Assembly (NCBI GenBank): GCA_015063185.1
Contig: SUSY01000003.1
Span: 1-64,000, forward strand
Source: Thermoplasmata archaeon
GTDB lineage: Archaea > Thermoplasmatota > Thermoplasmata > Methanomassiliicoccales > Methanomethylophilaceae
Length of the DNA: 64,000 bases
Direction: 5' to 3'
A program made the position numbers and the translations under genes. Each line of letters starts with the position of its first letter. The stretch's first letter is position 1. This document shows positions 51,677-60,832 of this stretch, in pieces. The notes under the pieces are model-generated. The model ran no database searches and was not told where the DNA came from. It was given only the letters and a program-made list of their open reading frames with translations.

Positions 51677-53190
51677 TTAGATCATAACTCCGAACAGGCT
51701 GTTGACGAAGGGCATGACGAAGTCGAGTGCCAGAGTAGGCCAGATACCGAAGAGAGCGATCAGTGCGCAGAGTACTGCGAGAACGCCGACCTCGTTCTTG
51801 GCGATGTCGTGGCAGTGGGACAGGTCAATCTTGTCAGTGAGCTTTCCGAAGAGAGTCTTCTGCATTGCCCAGAGGTAGTATCCTGCGGTCAGCATCATGT
51901 CGAGCAGTCCGAAGAGGATCAGTGCATGGAGTCCGTTGTTAGCGAGGTACTCCCAGAGTCCATAGAGGAGACCGAACTCGGCTATGAATCCCATGAGTCC
52001 AGGCAGTCCGAGGGATGCCATGAATCCGAACATCATGAACAGTGCGAACATGGGGAACTTTCCGGCAAGTCCGCTGAGGAGACGCATGTCCCTGGTACCG
52101 AAGTTGTGACCTGCGATACCGCAGACCATGAACAGGACACCAGAGATGATTCCGTGTGCGAACATCTGGAAGATTGCGAACTCGATTCCGATGACGGAGT
52201 TGCAACCCATTCCGACAAGGACCATTCCCATGTGGCTGATGGAGGAGTATGCGACCATCTTCTTGAGATCGTTCTGTGCGATACAGGCGTATGCTCCGTA
52301 CACCATTGCGAAGATTCCGAGACCGATCATGATCGGCTGCCAGAAGTCCATTGCAGTGGGGAAGATCTCAGGATCGAGACAGAGCCTGATGATACCGTAG
52401 GATCCCATCTTAAGCATGACTCCTGCCAGGAGGACGGATCCTCCAGTAGGTGCCTCGACGTGTGCGTCGGGCAGCCAGGTGTGGAAGGGAGGTACGGGCA
52501 TCTTGACTGCGAATCCGAAGAAGAGCATACCGAAGATGAGGATCTCGATTGCCTTGTCGAATGCGCCACTGTTCTTGACCGCATCGAATGCGAAGCTAAC
52601 AACAGGATCATTAGCCTGGGATCCGAAGACCAGAGCGAAGATTCCGATCAGCATGATCACTGATGCTACGTGGGTGTAGACGAAGAACTTGATCGCAGAG
52701 TAGTGTCTGCGAGGTCCTCCGTACCAGGAGATCATGAAGAACATCGGGATCAGGGTGACTTCCCACATGATGTAGAACAGGAAGAAGTCCTGTGCCATGT
52801 AGACTCCATGAGACCGACCTCCATCGCGAGCAGGAGCGCGTGATAGTAGTTGGGCCTGTCGGACTCGTGCCAAGAGAAGATGACGACGAGGAAGACGAGG
52901 AGTGCAGTGAGGAACACCATGAGGATGCTCAGTCCGTCGATCGCGAAGATGATGTTCATCTGGAGACCGGCTGCTGCGAACCATACGTAGTTTTCTGTGA
53001 GCTTTGCGTAACCTGCATTTCCATCGTTGTATCCAACGAAGAGGAGGTACAGGGAGATCACGAGCACGACTGCAGAGAAGACTGCAGCCACGATCTTTGC
53101 CTTGTCAGCCCTCTGACCGCCCATGAAGAGGGTCACGAGTGCTCCGATTAAAGGTATGATTACGAGTAAGGAAAGAATTGGGATATCCAT
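51677..53190 (-). pseudogene. fpoM: Fpo-like complex subunit M (NuoM/ND4), apparent 1-bp frameshift
   Basis: Two frames together make one ND4-type protein of about 504 residues. Frame A (53190 to about 52807) ends correctly at YYHALLLAMEVGLM; frame B (about 52805 to 51677) resumes at GVYMAQDFFLFYIMWEVTLIP. At the junction (about 52806-52807) the minus strand reads ATGGAGTC where ATGGGAGTC would keep frame, so one G of a GGG run is missing. Downstream hallmarks are intact: the TM7 Lys in KMPVPPFHTWLPDAHVEAPTGGSVLL and AYSSISHMG. Either a sequencing/assembly slip or a real mutation; the former is likelier since the rest is under clear selection. Confidence 0.85.
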
Positions 53191-55256
53191 CAGAATCCGC
53201 CTCCGTAGACGAAGATCAAGGCAAAGATTGCCAGGATCACGATGACACCGACTGCGACGAGACCTGCGTAGTCACGGACATAACCGGTCTGCAATCCGCT
53301 GAGTCCCTCTCCGCCTCCGACTGCCGTGTTGGACAGTCCGTTGACGGTTCCGTCGATGACGTACTTGTCGAATGCGTTGACTCCCTTTGCGACACCGGCT
53401 CCGAACTTCCAGGAGATCCAGTTGTAGAGCTCGGGGAAGTAGTGCCTCTTTGCGTTGAAGTTGTAAAGAGCTCCGTGGTTCTCAGGCTTGAATGCCTCAG
53501 CATCGTAGGGAGTCTTCACGTACAGCTTCCAGGCGATACCGATACCAAGGATTGCAAGGACGAGCGCGACGTAGGTCGGGATCTCCATGAAGATCTCCTT
53601 GATGGTGTGGATTCCGTCGTGGAAGTGGGGCAGAGCATTGACGACACCGTCGAACGTTCCGCTGAGACCGGTTGCAAGAGACTGCAGGATACCTGCGTTA
53701 CCGTCGATGAGCAGCATACCCAGTCCGCTGATGGTAGCGAAAACTGCGAGGATGATCAAGGGGACGGTCATGTTGTACGGGGACTCGCCGTGGCAGTGTC
53801 CACGCTCCTTTCCGCAGAAGGTCATGAACCACATGCGGAACATGTAGAACGCAGTCATGAATGCGGTGATCATTCCAAGGATGAACAGGACCATGAAGAT
53901 GGAACCTGCACCGAGACCCTCGTGGAAGGGTGCGAATGCTGCTTCAAGGACAAGGTCCTTGGACCAGAATCCGCTGAAGATCGGGATTCCTGCGATGGAG
54001 AGACATCCGATAAGCATAGTGTATGCAGTGATGGGCATCTCCTTTCTGAGTCCGCCCATGTGACGCATGTCCTCGGTTCCGACTGCGTGGATAACGGATC
54101 CGGATCCAAGGAAGAGCAGTGCCTTGAAGAACGCGTGGTTGACCATGTGCATGACACCGGCAACGTATGCGGCTCCTCCGAGCACGATGAGTTCCTCGTT
54201 TCCACTCTCCATACCCATAGAGATGAGGTATGCTCCCGATCCGAGTGCGAGGACCATGTATCCAAGCTGGGACAGGGTGGAGTATGCGAGGACTCTCTTG
54301 ATGTTCATGTTGTTGAGAGCCATGGACGCGGTGTAGATCGCGGTGACTCCTCCGATGACTGCAACGATGATCATCGCATCCTGGCAGTAGACGAAGATCG
54401 GGAAGGACCTTGCAACCAGGTAGATACCTGCCTTGACCATGGTCGCTGCGTGAATGAGGGCAGAGACCGTAGTGGGTCCTGCCATCGCGTCAGGCAACCA
54501 GTCGTGCAGGGGGAACTGTGCGGACTTTCCGACAACTCCTGCGAACATAAGGAGAACTGCTACGGGGAGCATGTTTCCGTACTGATCAGCGATCTTCGCG
54601 GGGTTCTCGAAGACATCCACGTAGTCGAGGGAACCGACCATGTACATGAGTACGAACAGACCGGCCATCAGACAGACGTCACCGAGACGGGTGACGAGGA
54701 AAGCCTTCTTTGCTGCTGAGGATGCGTTGATGGATGCCTCATCACCGTTGGGGTGCTTGAAGCTCCAGAATCCGATCAGCAAGTAGGAACAGAGACCCAT
54801 AATCTCCCAGAACACGAACATCTCGAGGTAGTTGCTGGAGACAGCAAGTCCGAGCATTCCGGTCAGGAAGAGGGAGACCTCTGCGTAGTACCTGGTCTTC
54901 TTCTCTGCCTGATCATCCATGTATCCGATGGAGTAGATGAAGATCAGAGTCGAGATGAAGGATGCGAAGAGCATCATGATACAGGACAGGGAATCGATGT
55001 AGACTCCGAAGTTCAGAGTGAACCTTCCGACCTTCATCCAGGCCAATTCTGCGACGTAGGGTGCGTTCGCTGCCCAATAGTCGCTGCTAAAGTAGTCATA
55101 AGAGGCCAGTGCCGCAATGACGAATGCAATGAGTGCACCTGCTACTGCGATGTAACCTCCGCCCTGAGGAGTCTTCTTTCCGAAGAATCCGGCGAGCACA
55201 AAGCACAAGACGGGCACGAGGGGCACGAGCCATACGTATTCGAGTATACCTATCAA
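53190..55256 (-). CDS. fpoL: Fpo-like complex subunit L (NuoL/ND5 homolog)
   Basis: 688 residues, the largest membrane subunit, with about 16 helices including the long lateral helix region near the C-terminus. Hallmarks: YMDDQAEKKTRYYAEVSLF, FVFWEIMGLCSYLLIGFW (TM5 Glu), KSAQFPLHDWLPDAMAGPTTVSALIHAATMVKAG (TM7 Lys and TM8 Lys/His), LAYSTLSQLGYM. It works as the distal ion pump of the membrane arm. It overlaps fpoM by 1 bp. Confidence 0.95.
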   Translation of the reverse strand: MIGILEYVWLVPLVPVLCFVLAGFFGKKTPQGGGYIAVAGALIAFVIAALASYDYFSSDYWAANAPYVAELAWMKVGRFTLNFGVYIDSLSCIMMLFASFISTLIFIYSIGYMDDQAEKKTRYYAEVSLFLTGMLGLAVSSNYLEMFVFWEIMGLCSYLLIGFWSFKHPNGDEASINASSAAKKAFLVTRLGDVCLMAGLFVLMYMVGSLDYVDVFENPAKIADQYGNMLPVAVLLMFAGVVGKSAQFPLHDWLPDAMAGPTTVSALIHAATMVKAGIYLVARSFPIFVYCQDAMIIVAVIGGVTAIYTASMALNNMNIKRVLAYSTLSQLGYMVLALGSGAYLISMGMESGNEELIVLGGAAYVAGVMHMVNHAFFKALLFLGSGSVIHAVGTEDMRHMGGLRKEMPITAYTMLIGCLSIAGIPIFSGFWSKDLVLEAAFAPFHEGLGAGSIFMVLFILGMITAFMTAFYMFRMWFMTFCGKERGHCHGESPYNMTVPLIILAVFATISGLGMLLIDGNAGILQSLATGLSGTFDGVVNALPHFHDGIHTIKEIFMEIPTYVALVLAILGIGIAWKLYVKTPYDAEAFKPENHGALYNFNAKRHYFPELYNWISWKFGAGVAKGVNAFDKYVIDGTVNGLSNTAVGGGEGLSGLQTGYVRDYAGLVAVGVIVILAIFALIFVYGGGF

Positions 55257-55257
55257 T

Positions 55258-55560
55258 TTACCACCTCATGGTCGAGAGCTTGTCGACTTCGGTCGTCTTC
55301 TGGATCTTGTATGCGTTGAGCATGAGAGCGATACCGACTGCAACCTCAGCTGCCGCGAGTGCGATAGTGAAGATGACGAACACCATTCCATCTGCGTTTC
55401 CGCTGTAAGAAGCGAATGCGATGAAGTTGATGTTAGCGGAGTTGAGCATGAGCTCAATGCTCATCAGGGTAACCAGTCCCCTCTTAGAGGAGATCAGACC
55501 GAACATTCCGATACCGAACAGGATTGCGCTGAAAGCGAGGAAGAATGCGATATCAATCAT
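55258..55560 (-). CDS. fpoK: Fpo-like complex subunit K (NuoK/ND4L homolog)
   Basis: 100 residues from the ATG at 55560, three membrane helices. The conserved Glu pair of NuoK lies in SIELMLNSANINFIAFA and FTIALAAAEVAVGIALM. It overlaps the 3' end of the upstream fpoJ part by 8 bp. It couples the membrane arm's charged residues. Confidence 0.95.
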   Translation of the reverse strand: MIDIAFFLAFSAILFGIGMFGLISSKRGLVTLMSIELMLNSANINFIAFASYSGNADGMVFVIFTIALAAAEVAVGIALMLNAYKIQKTTEVDKLSTMRW

Positions 55561-55849
55561 CTGTATCTTCCTCCTCTCTGGAAATGCAAACACCTGCAAC
55601 CATCGCGGTGAACATGACGATACCGAGGACGATGATCAATACACCGTACTGGTCGAACAGGACCGCGTTAAGGGATCCAGGTGCGAGAACTCCATCCTCT
55701 CCGGGAGTGAAGGGGATAGCGTTGTTCTCTTCGGGGCTGTCTACATATGCAACGCCGGTTCCGAGGTCGTTCCACTCAGTGAAGATACCGATGGAAGCGA
55801 CAGATGCAATCATGACGATTGCCAGAATTGCTGCTGCTTTTCTGTTCAT
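55553..55849 (-). CDS. Fpo-like complex subunit J, C-terminal part
   Basis: 98 residues with an N-terminal helix (AAAILAIVMIASVASIGIF), a soluble loop with acidic residues, then a second helix (YGVLIIVLGIVMFTAMVAGVCI). It corresponds to the second half of NuoJ/ND6; archaeal fpo operons commonly encode FpoJ as two proteins. The short acidic tail EEEDTDD is followed at once by fpoK. Confidence 0.8.
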   Translation of the reverse strand: MNRKAAAILAIVMIASVASIGIFTEWNDLGTGVAYVDSPEENNAIPFTPGEDGVLAPGSLNAVLFDQYGVLIIVLGIVMFTAMVAGVCISREEEDTDD

Positions 55850-56179
55850 TTAATCATCCTCCTCTCCGACGATCGTCCTCCTGGTCAGCATGACGCTGAA
55901 CGCGAAGAGGATGGTGATTGCACCGACGTAGACCATCATCTGAATGACACCTATGATCTCCGCGTTGAGGAAGAAGTAGGTGACTGCAACACAGGTGAAA
56001 ACCAATGCAAGGTAGAACGCGCTGTGCATAATCTCCTTAGATGTCACGACGAGGATTGCTGCTGCGATGGCGATTGCTGCGACCACTACGAAGGCTACTG
56101 CGTCTCCATTGTTGTAGATTGCAGAGAATGCATCGCCAACCCAACCAATTACGTTGTTAACAATTGCTCCAACATCCAT
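55850..56179 (-). CDS. Fpo-like complex subunit J, N-terminal part
   Basis: 109 residues, three helices. The segment HSAFYLALVFTCVAVTYFFLNAEIIGVIQMMVYVGAITILFAFSVML is the TM3 core of NuoJ with its pi-bulge region (YVGAI.ILF). Its stop lies 1 bp before the start of the J C-terminal part, so the two are translated together. Confidence 0.85.
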   Translation of the reverse strand: MDVGAIVNNVIGWVGDAFSAIYNNGDAVAFVVVAAIAIAAAILVVTSKEIMHSAFYLALVFTCVAVTYFFLNAEIIGVIQMMVYVGAITILFAFSVMLTRRTIVGEEDD

Positions 56180-56180
56180 C

Positions 56181-56924
56181 TTACAACACCTCGTTCATCT
56201 TGAGCGCGTCCTTGGGACAGTCAATGATACAGTTGCTGCATGAGATGCAGGTCTTCTCATTGATCTTGGGGCGCTTGATGTCCTTTCCTTTGTCGTTCTG
56301 TCCTACGACGACCATCTCGATGGCGTTGACGGGGCAGACCTTCGCACACTTCTGACATCCGATGCACTTCTTATCCTCCAGGACAGGCCTGTCGGTGTTG
56401 TAGAATGCGGTGGGCTGGTCAGTGATGCCCTTCGCGAGGTTGGACATCAGGTGCTCTTCGATGTGCACTTCCATCATGTCGGTGGTGTACTCGAAGTGAA
56501 GCCTGCGGGGATCGTAGATCAGATCGTATCTGTTGAACTCTGCGAGCTCATAGTCAGTAGTGGTGGTCATTGCATCAACGGGGCAGTACTCTGCACAGTA
56601 TCCGCACATCATGCACCTTCCGACGTTGACCTGGGGCCTGAGGACCATCTTTCCGTCATCGTCGGCGACCTCGACGAGCTCGATACAGGTGGTGGGACAT
56701 GCTCTGACACAGATACCGCATCCGAGGCACCTGTCGAACCTGAGTCCGGGGCGTCCGCGGTAGTTGTCAGGGACCCACTCCTTCTCGTAGGGGTAGAGAA
56801 TGGTAACAGGTCTGTGGAATGTGGTCTTGAACATGTGTTTAAGGACCTTCAACACAGGTGTTGCGATTCCGGTTCCCCTGAACTTCTTGGGGTATTTCGA
56901 ATAATATTCAGTAGGTTGAGCCAT
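56181..56924 (-). CDS. fpoI: Fpo-like complex subunit I with four [4Fe-4S] motifs
   Basis: 247 residues from the ATG at 56924 (overlapping the fpoH stop). NuoI homologs are usually about 130-180 residues with two clusters. Here the standard pair (CLGCGICVRACPTTC and CMMCGYCAEYCPVD, about 70-115) is followed by a C-terminal 2x[4Fe-4S] ferredoxin domain (CIGCQKCAKVCPVN and CISCSNCIIDCPKD, about 180-235). The extra domain lengthens the electron wire at the very place where the absent FpoF would dock, so it could receive electrons from ferredoxin or a heterodisulfide reductase partner. Confidence 0.9.
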   Translation of the reverse strand: MAQPTEYYSKYPKKFRGTGIATPVLKVLKHMFKTTFHRPVTILYPYEKEWVPDNYRGRPGLRFDRCLGCGICVRACPTTCIELVEVADDDGKMVLRPQVNVGRCMMCGYCAEYCPVDAMTTTTDYELAEFNRYDLIYDPRRLHFEYTTDMMEVHIEEHLMSNLAKGITDQPTAFYNTDRPVLEDKKCIGCQKCAKVCPVNAIEMVVVGQNDKGKDIKRPKINEKTCISCSNCIIDCPKDALKMNEVL

Positions 56925-58150
56925 CAGAACACACCTCCGTTGTCCACGACCCACTTGATCAGGATGGTGATGACCAGGTTGATGACGGCGAGAGGCATGA
57001 GAACCTTCCATCCGACGTTAACGATCTGATCGGTCCTGACACGGGGCAGTGCACCCCTAGCGGTGATGAAGAAGATGAACACGAAGCAGGTCTTCAGAAC
57101 CATGAACAGCTCAGGGAAGTACTGGTAGTACCAACCGAAGCTCTCGATGACAGGCATGGACCATCCACCGAGGTACATGATACAGACGAGTGCACATGCA
57201 ACGAATCCTCTGAAGTAGTCTCCGAGCATGATAAGACCCCACTTCATACCAGCGTACTCAGTCTGCCATCCTTCGACCAACTCTGCCTCTGCCTCGGACA
57301 GGTCGAACGGGACACGCTCGGACTCTGCGATTGCACAGACGACACAGACGAAGAATCCAATGATCTGAGGTACGATGAGCCAGATGTTGTCTTCCTGCCA
57401 CTGAATGATTTCTCCGATGTTGTATGATCCAGTCATGTAGACGGTCGCTGCGAACAGAATGAGCATTGGGACCTCGTACGAGATCATCAACTCGGCCGCA
57501 CGGAGACCTCCGATGAGTGAATACTTGTTGTTCTGTGCCCAACCTGCACACATGATGAGGAAGGGTGCCAGAGCGAAGAATGCGAAGATAAGCAAGAGAC
57601 CGGTGTTGTAATTGACGATGTACCACCTGGGCGACAGAGGAATCATACATGCCAACAGAACGGATGTTCCGATGACGAGAACGACTCCCCACCAGTAGAT
57701 CTTCTTGTCGATTGCCCTGGGTGCGACGTTCTCCTTCATGAACGTCTTGAGACCGTCTCCGAGACACTGGAGGTATCCGAGAGGTCCGATCATGGTTCCG
57801 CGCCTGTCCATCTGCCTTCCGAGGAACTTACGCTCCTGCCAGATCATTGTCAGGTTAGTGACGAAACCGATCGCGAAGATGACAACGACCATAACGACTA
57901 TTGCCAATGCGTTGGTGAACCAGTCAGATACCAGTGCGAGAGATACGGGGTTACCGGGAACGATCAAATTGATGAGCCATGCGATGAGTCCACCGAGGCT
58001 CTCCCAGACCTTGACTCCCACATCGTAGGGGAGGTTGTATCCAGCGTAAGGGGAAATGTCGACGATGCTTCCGAAGGTCTCTCCGAGCTTCTCGACGGGA
58101 GTCCAATCCTCCCTGTTGATGATCCAATCCTGAACGTTGTTGTAACTCAT
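56924..58150 (-). CDS. fpoH: Fpo-like complex subunit H (NuoH/ND1 homolog)
   Basis: 408 residues with eight to nine helices. The quinone/methanophenazine-chamber loop is intact: ERKFLGRQMDRRGTMIGPLGYLQCLGDGLKTFMKE and AIAESERVPFDLSEAEAELVEGWQTEYAGMKWGLI, with its run of conserved Glu. It forms the membrane-carrier site with fpoB and fpoD. Some 60 N-terminal residues precede TM1, longer than usual. Confidence 0.95.
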   Translation of the reverse strand: MSYNNVQDWIINREDWTPVEKLGETFGSIVDISPYAGYNLPYDVGVKVWESLGGLIAWLINLIVPGNPVSLALVSDWFTNALAIVVMVVVIFAIGFVTNLTMIWQERKFLGRQMDRRGTMIGPLGYLQCLGDGLKTFMKENVAPRAIDKKIYWWGVVLVIGTSVLLACMIPLSPRWYIVNYNTGLLLIFAFFALAPFLIMCAGWAQNNKYSLIGGLRAAELMISYEVPMLILFAATVYMTGSYNIGEIIQWQEDNIWLIVPQIIGFFVCVVCAIAESERVPFDLSEAEAELVEGWQTEYAGMKWGLIMLGDYFRGFVACALVCIMYLGGWSMPVIESFGWYYQYFPELFMVLKTCFVFIFFITARGALPRVRTDQIVNVGWKVLMPLAVINLVITILIKWVVDNGGVF

Positions 58151-58156
58151 ATCAAA

Positions 58157-59272
58157 TCACCTGTCAGTCTCTCCGAGACACATGTCGATCATTGCCATGA
58201 CTGTCGGGATATCTGCGATCCTGACTCCCTGGACCATACGCTTGGAGGCGGAAACGTTGACGAAGACGGGACTGCGGACCTTGAGCCTGTAGGGCCTGTC
58301 GGTTCCGTCGGAGATGAGGTACATGACTCCCTCTCCACGAGGATCCTCGATCCTTGCCATGTGGGTTCCCTCGGGGATTGCCTTGGGGACCTTCAGCCTG
58401 TAGGGTGCGGTCTTGGGGATGGACTCGAGCTTCTTCATTGCCTGCTTGATGATCAGACAGGACTGGAACATCTCCTCGATCCTGACTCTGAACCTTGCAT
58501 ATGCATCTCCGTCTTTGTAGACGGGGACGTAGAAGTCCATCTCTCCGTATGCATCGTAGGGGTCGTCGCGCCTGATATCGTAATCGACACCGCATCCGCG
58601 CATTGCGGGTCCGGTGATTCCAAGGTTGGCGCACTCCTCGCGTGAGATGTGTCCGATTCCCTTGACCCTTCCGACGAAGATAGAGGACTCGTCGGTGAGC
58701 TTAACGATATCCCAGAGGGCCTTCTCGAATCTCTCGATTCCTCTGAGGCAATCCCTCTCGAAGTAATAGGGCATGTCGTTCCTGACTCCTCCGATACGGG
58801 GGTAGTTGGTGGTGAGCCTCTGTCCACAGAGCCTGACGTTGAGATCGAGCATGAACTCCCTCTCCCTCAGTGCCCACAGGAAAATAGTGAGGTTACCTGC
58901 GTCAGTTCCGACTGCTGCGAGCCACATCAGGTGTGACTGGATACGACAGATCTCATCTGCTACGACACGAAGGTACTGTGCCCTCTCGGGGACCTCGATG
59001 TCGAGTGCCTCCTCTGCAACCTTACAGAACAGGTGTGACCAGGTCATCGATGCGGAATAGCAAAGACGGTCGGCCATAGGGATAATCTTCTGGTAATCCC
59101 TCTGCTCGCACTCCTTTTCCCATCCGCGGTGGAGGTAACCTACTTCGGGCTCAGCGTCGGTGACGATCTCTCCGTCGACCTCGACCCTAAGGGTCCAGAG
59201 ACCGTGAGAGAACGGGTGCTGAGGACCCATGGTGAGCCACATCTTGTCCGCGTTCATTTTCTCTTGTGCCAT
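58157..59272 (-). CDS. fpoD: Fpo-like complex subunit D (NuoD, 49-kDa homolog)
   Basis: 371 residues. MGPQHPFSHGLWTLRVEVDGEIV at the N-terminus has the chamber His, and VGYLHRGWEKECEQRDYQKIIPMADRL follows the HRGxEK pattern. The C-terminal end DIPTVMAMIDMCLGETDR retains the acidic tail typical of the subunit. Hydrogenase-type Ni cysteines are absent, as expected. It is fused to no other subunit and overlaps fpoC by 1 bp. Confidence 0.95.
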   Translation of the reverse strand: MAQEKMNADKMWLTMGPQHPFSHGLWTLRVEVDGEIVTDAEPEVGYLHRGWEKECEQRDYQKIIPMADRLCYSASMTWSHLFCKVAEEALDIEVPERAQYLRVVADEICRIQSHLMWLAAVGTDAGNLTIFLWALREREFMLDLNVRLCGQRLTTNYPRIGGVRNDMPYYFERDCLRGIERFEKALWDIVKLTDESSIFVGRVKGIGHISREECANLGITGPAMRGCGVDYDIRRDDPYDAYGEMDFYVPVYKDGDAYARFRVRIEEMFQSCLIIKQAMKKLESIPKTAPYRLKVPKAIPEGTHMARIEDPRGEGVMYLISDGTDRPYRLKVRSPVFVNVSASKRMVQGVRIADIPTVMAMIDMCLGETDR

Positions 59273-59772
59273 TACTGTGACCCCCTAAGCTTGTAGGACT
59301 TCCTGAATGGGAAGAACTCGTAACTCTTGGGTGTAAGCAGCCTCTCCAGCTTGGGGTGGCCGTCGAAAATGATTCCGAAGAGCTCATAGGTCTCCCTCTC
59401 GTGCCAGTTGGCACCGCCCCAAACGGGTGCGACGGAAGCGACGTGAAGATCGTCTGCGGGAATGTTGACGACGATCTCGACGGTGATCGAGTTGAAGTAG
59501 TTGGTGATGTGGTAAATGACCTGCATGTGGTCGACCCAGTCAACACCGGTGACCATGGATGCCTGCTCAAAGTTGAGCTTGTCGCGCAGGAAGTAAGCGA
59601 GGTCAAGAATGACATCCCTGTCCGCATCCATGAAGATTCTCCTCTTCTCGTTGATGGACCTGACGTTCTTCTTAGTGGACTCCCTGAACTTCACCTTGTC
59701 TCCGAACTTGGATCCAATGAGGGAGATGATGTCGTCGTAGGACGGACTCTCAATTTTCTGTTCGTCTGCCAT
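59272..59772 (-). CDS. fpoC: Fpo-like complex subunit C (NuoC, 30-kDa homolog)
   Basis: 166 residues. The conserved 30-kDa signature is in the C-terminal part: ANWHERETYELFGIIFDGHPKLERLLTP followed by FPFRKSYKL. It stabilises the junction of the B and D subunits. It lies 4 bp after fpoB and 1 bp into fpoD. Confidence 0.95.
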   Translation of the reverse strand: MADEQKIESPSYDDIISLIGSKFGDKVKFRESTKKNVRSINEKRRIFMDADRDVILDLAYFLRDKLNFEQASMVTGVDWVDHMQVIYHITNYFNSITVEIVVNIPADDLHVASVAPVWGGANWHERETYELFGIIFDGHPKLERLLTPKSYEFFPFRKSYKLRGSQ

Positions 59773-59776
59773 GTTA

Positions 59777-60340
59777 TCAGTCCATCATGAAGTTGCCTCT
59801 CTTGAAGTAGGCATCAATCTTCTTCTGAAGCAGGAAGAATCCATCGAGCATCGCATCGGGCTTGATCGGGCATCCGGGGATGTAGACATCCACGGGAACA
59901 ATCTGATCGAGTCCCTGAACAATGTTGTAGGAGTCGTACCAGGGTCCGCCAGAAATGGCGCACTCTCCCATTGCAACGACCCACTTGGGCGAGGGAATCT
60001 GCTCGTAGAGACGCCTGATGTCGGGACGGAGCTTCTTGGAGATCCAACCGTTGATCAGGAGAATGTCGGTCTGCCTGGGTGAAGAACGGTAAATGATACC
60101 GACACGCTCCGCATCGTACCTGGTGTTGGATGCTGCTGCCATTTCAAGTGCACAGCATGCCAGTCCGAAGTGCAGAGGGTGCATAGAGTTCCTCATGGCC
60201 CAAGCCCAGACGGGACCGGTCAATCTGTCGACCGTCCTCTTCACACCTGACGACAGCATGTTGTTGATCATTGCTGAAGACCAGGACATGAATTCGTCTG
60301 CACTCATTGCGACTGCGTGGGGATACAGGCTCATATCCAT
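59777..60340 (-). CDS. fpoB: Fpo-like complex subunit B (NuoB/PSST homolog, N2 cluster)
   Basis: 187 residues. Ligands of the terminal [4Fe-4S] cluster N2 are apparent: the tandem Cys in ACCALEMAA, then GECAISGG and PGCPIKPDAML. It passes electrons from FpoI to the lipid-soluble carrier. It overlaps the end of fpoA by 10 bp. Confidence 0.95.
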   Translation of the reverse strand: MDMSLYPHAVAMSADEFMSWSSAMINNMLSSGVKRTVDRLTGPVWAWAMRNSMHPLHFGLACCALEMAAASNTRYDAERVGIIYRSSPRQTDILLINGWISKKLRPDIRRLYEQIPSPKWVVAMGECAISGGPWYDSYNIVQGLDQIVPVDVYIPGCPIKPDAMLDGFFLLQKKIDAYFKRGNFMMD

Positions 60341-60693
60341 ATGGTTTCCTCCTTCTTAAGTGCGTAAGCGACTCCCAACAGGAGAATACCCAAGAACACC
60401 AGCACACAAATTGTTGCTTCAGTGCTGAGTGCGGAGAATGCGACAGCCCATAACATGAGGAACGTTGCGACCAGGTCGAAAACGACGAAGATGATTCCGA
60501 ACGCATAGTACTGGAATCTGAACTGGACACGTGCTACTCCTATCGGTTCTGAACCGCATTCGTAGGTATCATCCTGCCACTGGGACGGCTTCTTAGGTCT
60601 GAGGAACCTAGACATCCACCATGCGAGTGGGGCGAAGCCGATGGCTAAAACGCCCAGCACCGCCAATGGTATATAACTCACAACTAGTGACAT
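60331..60693 (-). CDS. fpoA: Fpo-like complex subunit A (NuoA/ND3 homolog)
   Basis: 120 residues, three helices. The ND3 loop YECGSEPIG with its conserved Cys and FRFQYYAFGIIFVVFDLVATFLMLWA are clear. First gene of the operon: a TATA-like box (CTTTAATAAG, about 60714-60723) lies 26 bp before the ATG, implying a leaderless polycistronic mRNA. Its control region of about 140 bp is shared with the divergent proC. Confidence 0.95.
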   Translation of the reverse strand: MSLVVSYIPLAVLGVLAIGFAPLAWWMSRFLRPKKPSQWQDDTYECGSEPIGVARVQFRFQYYAFGIIFVVFDLVATFLMLWAVAFSALSTEATICVLVFLGILLLGVAYALKKEETIWI

Positions 60694-60832
60694 TGGTCAT
60701 CCAACATGGGATGTACTTATTAAAGGTTTACGTCGCGCGCATTCCTATATAATAAAGGAAAAGAGGGTGCTGGCTACCGCTTTTCCGAAGACCTTAAAAG
60801 ATATCGAAAGAATGCTTGCCTGGGCATCGAAA

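Noticed and set aside
52750..53190. A separate small membrane protein of 146 residues at the start of fpoM
   Set aside because: Its sequence is the N-terminus of ND4 and continues in the next frame after a missing G; the out-of-frame tail STWHRTSSCS is nonsense.
53178..54719. A 513-residue plus-strand open frame opposite fpoL
   Set aside because: Antisense shadow of a highly biased gene; rich in D, E, S, C and V with no fold signature.
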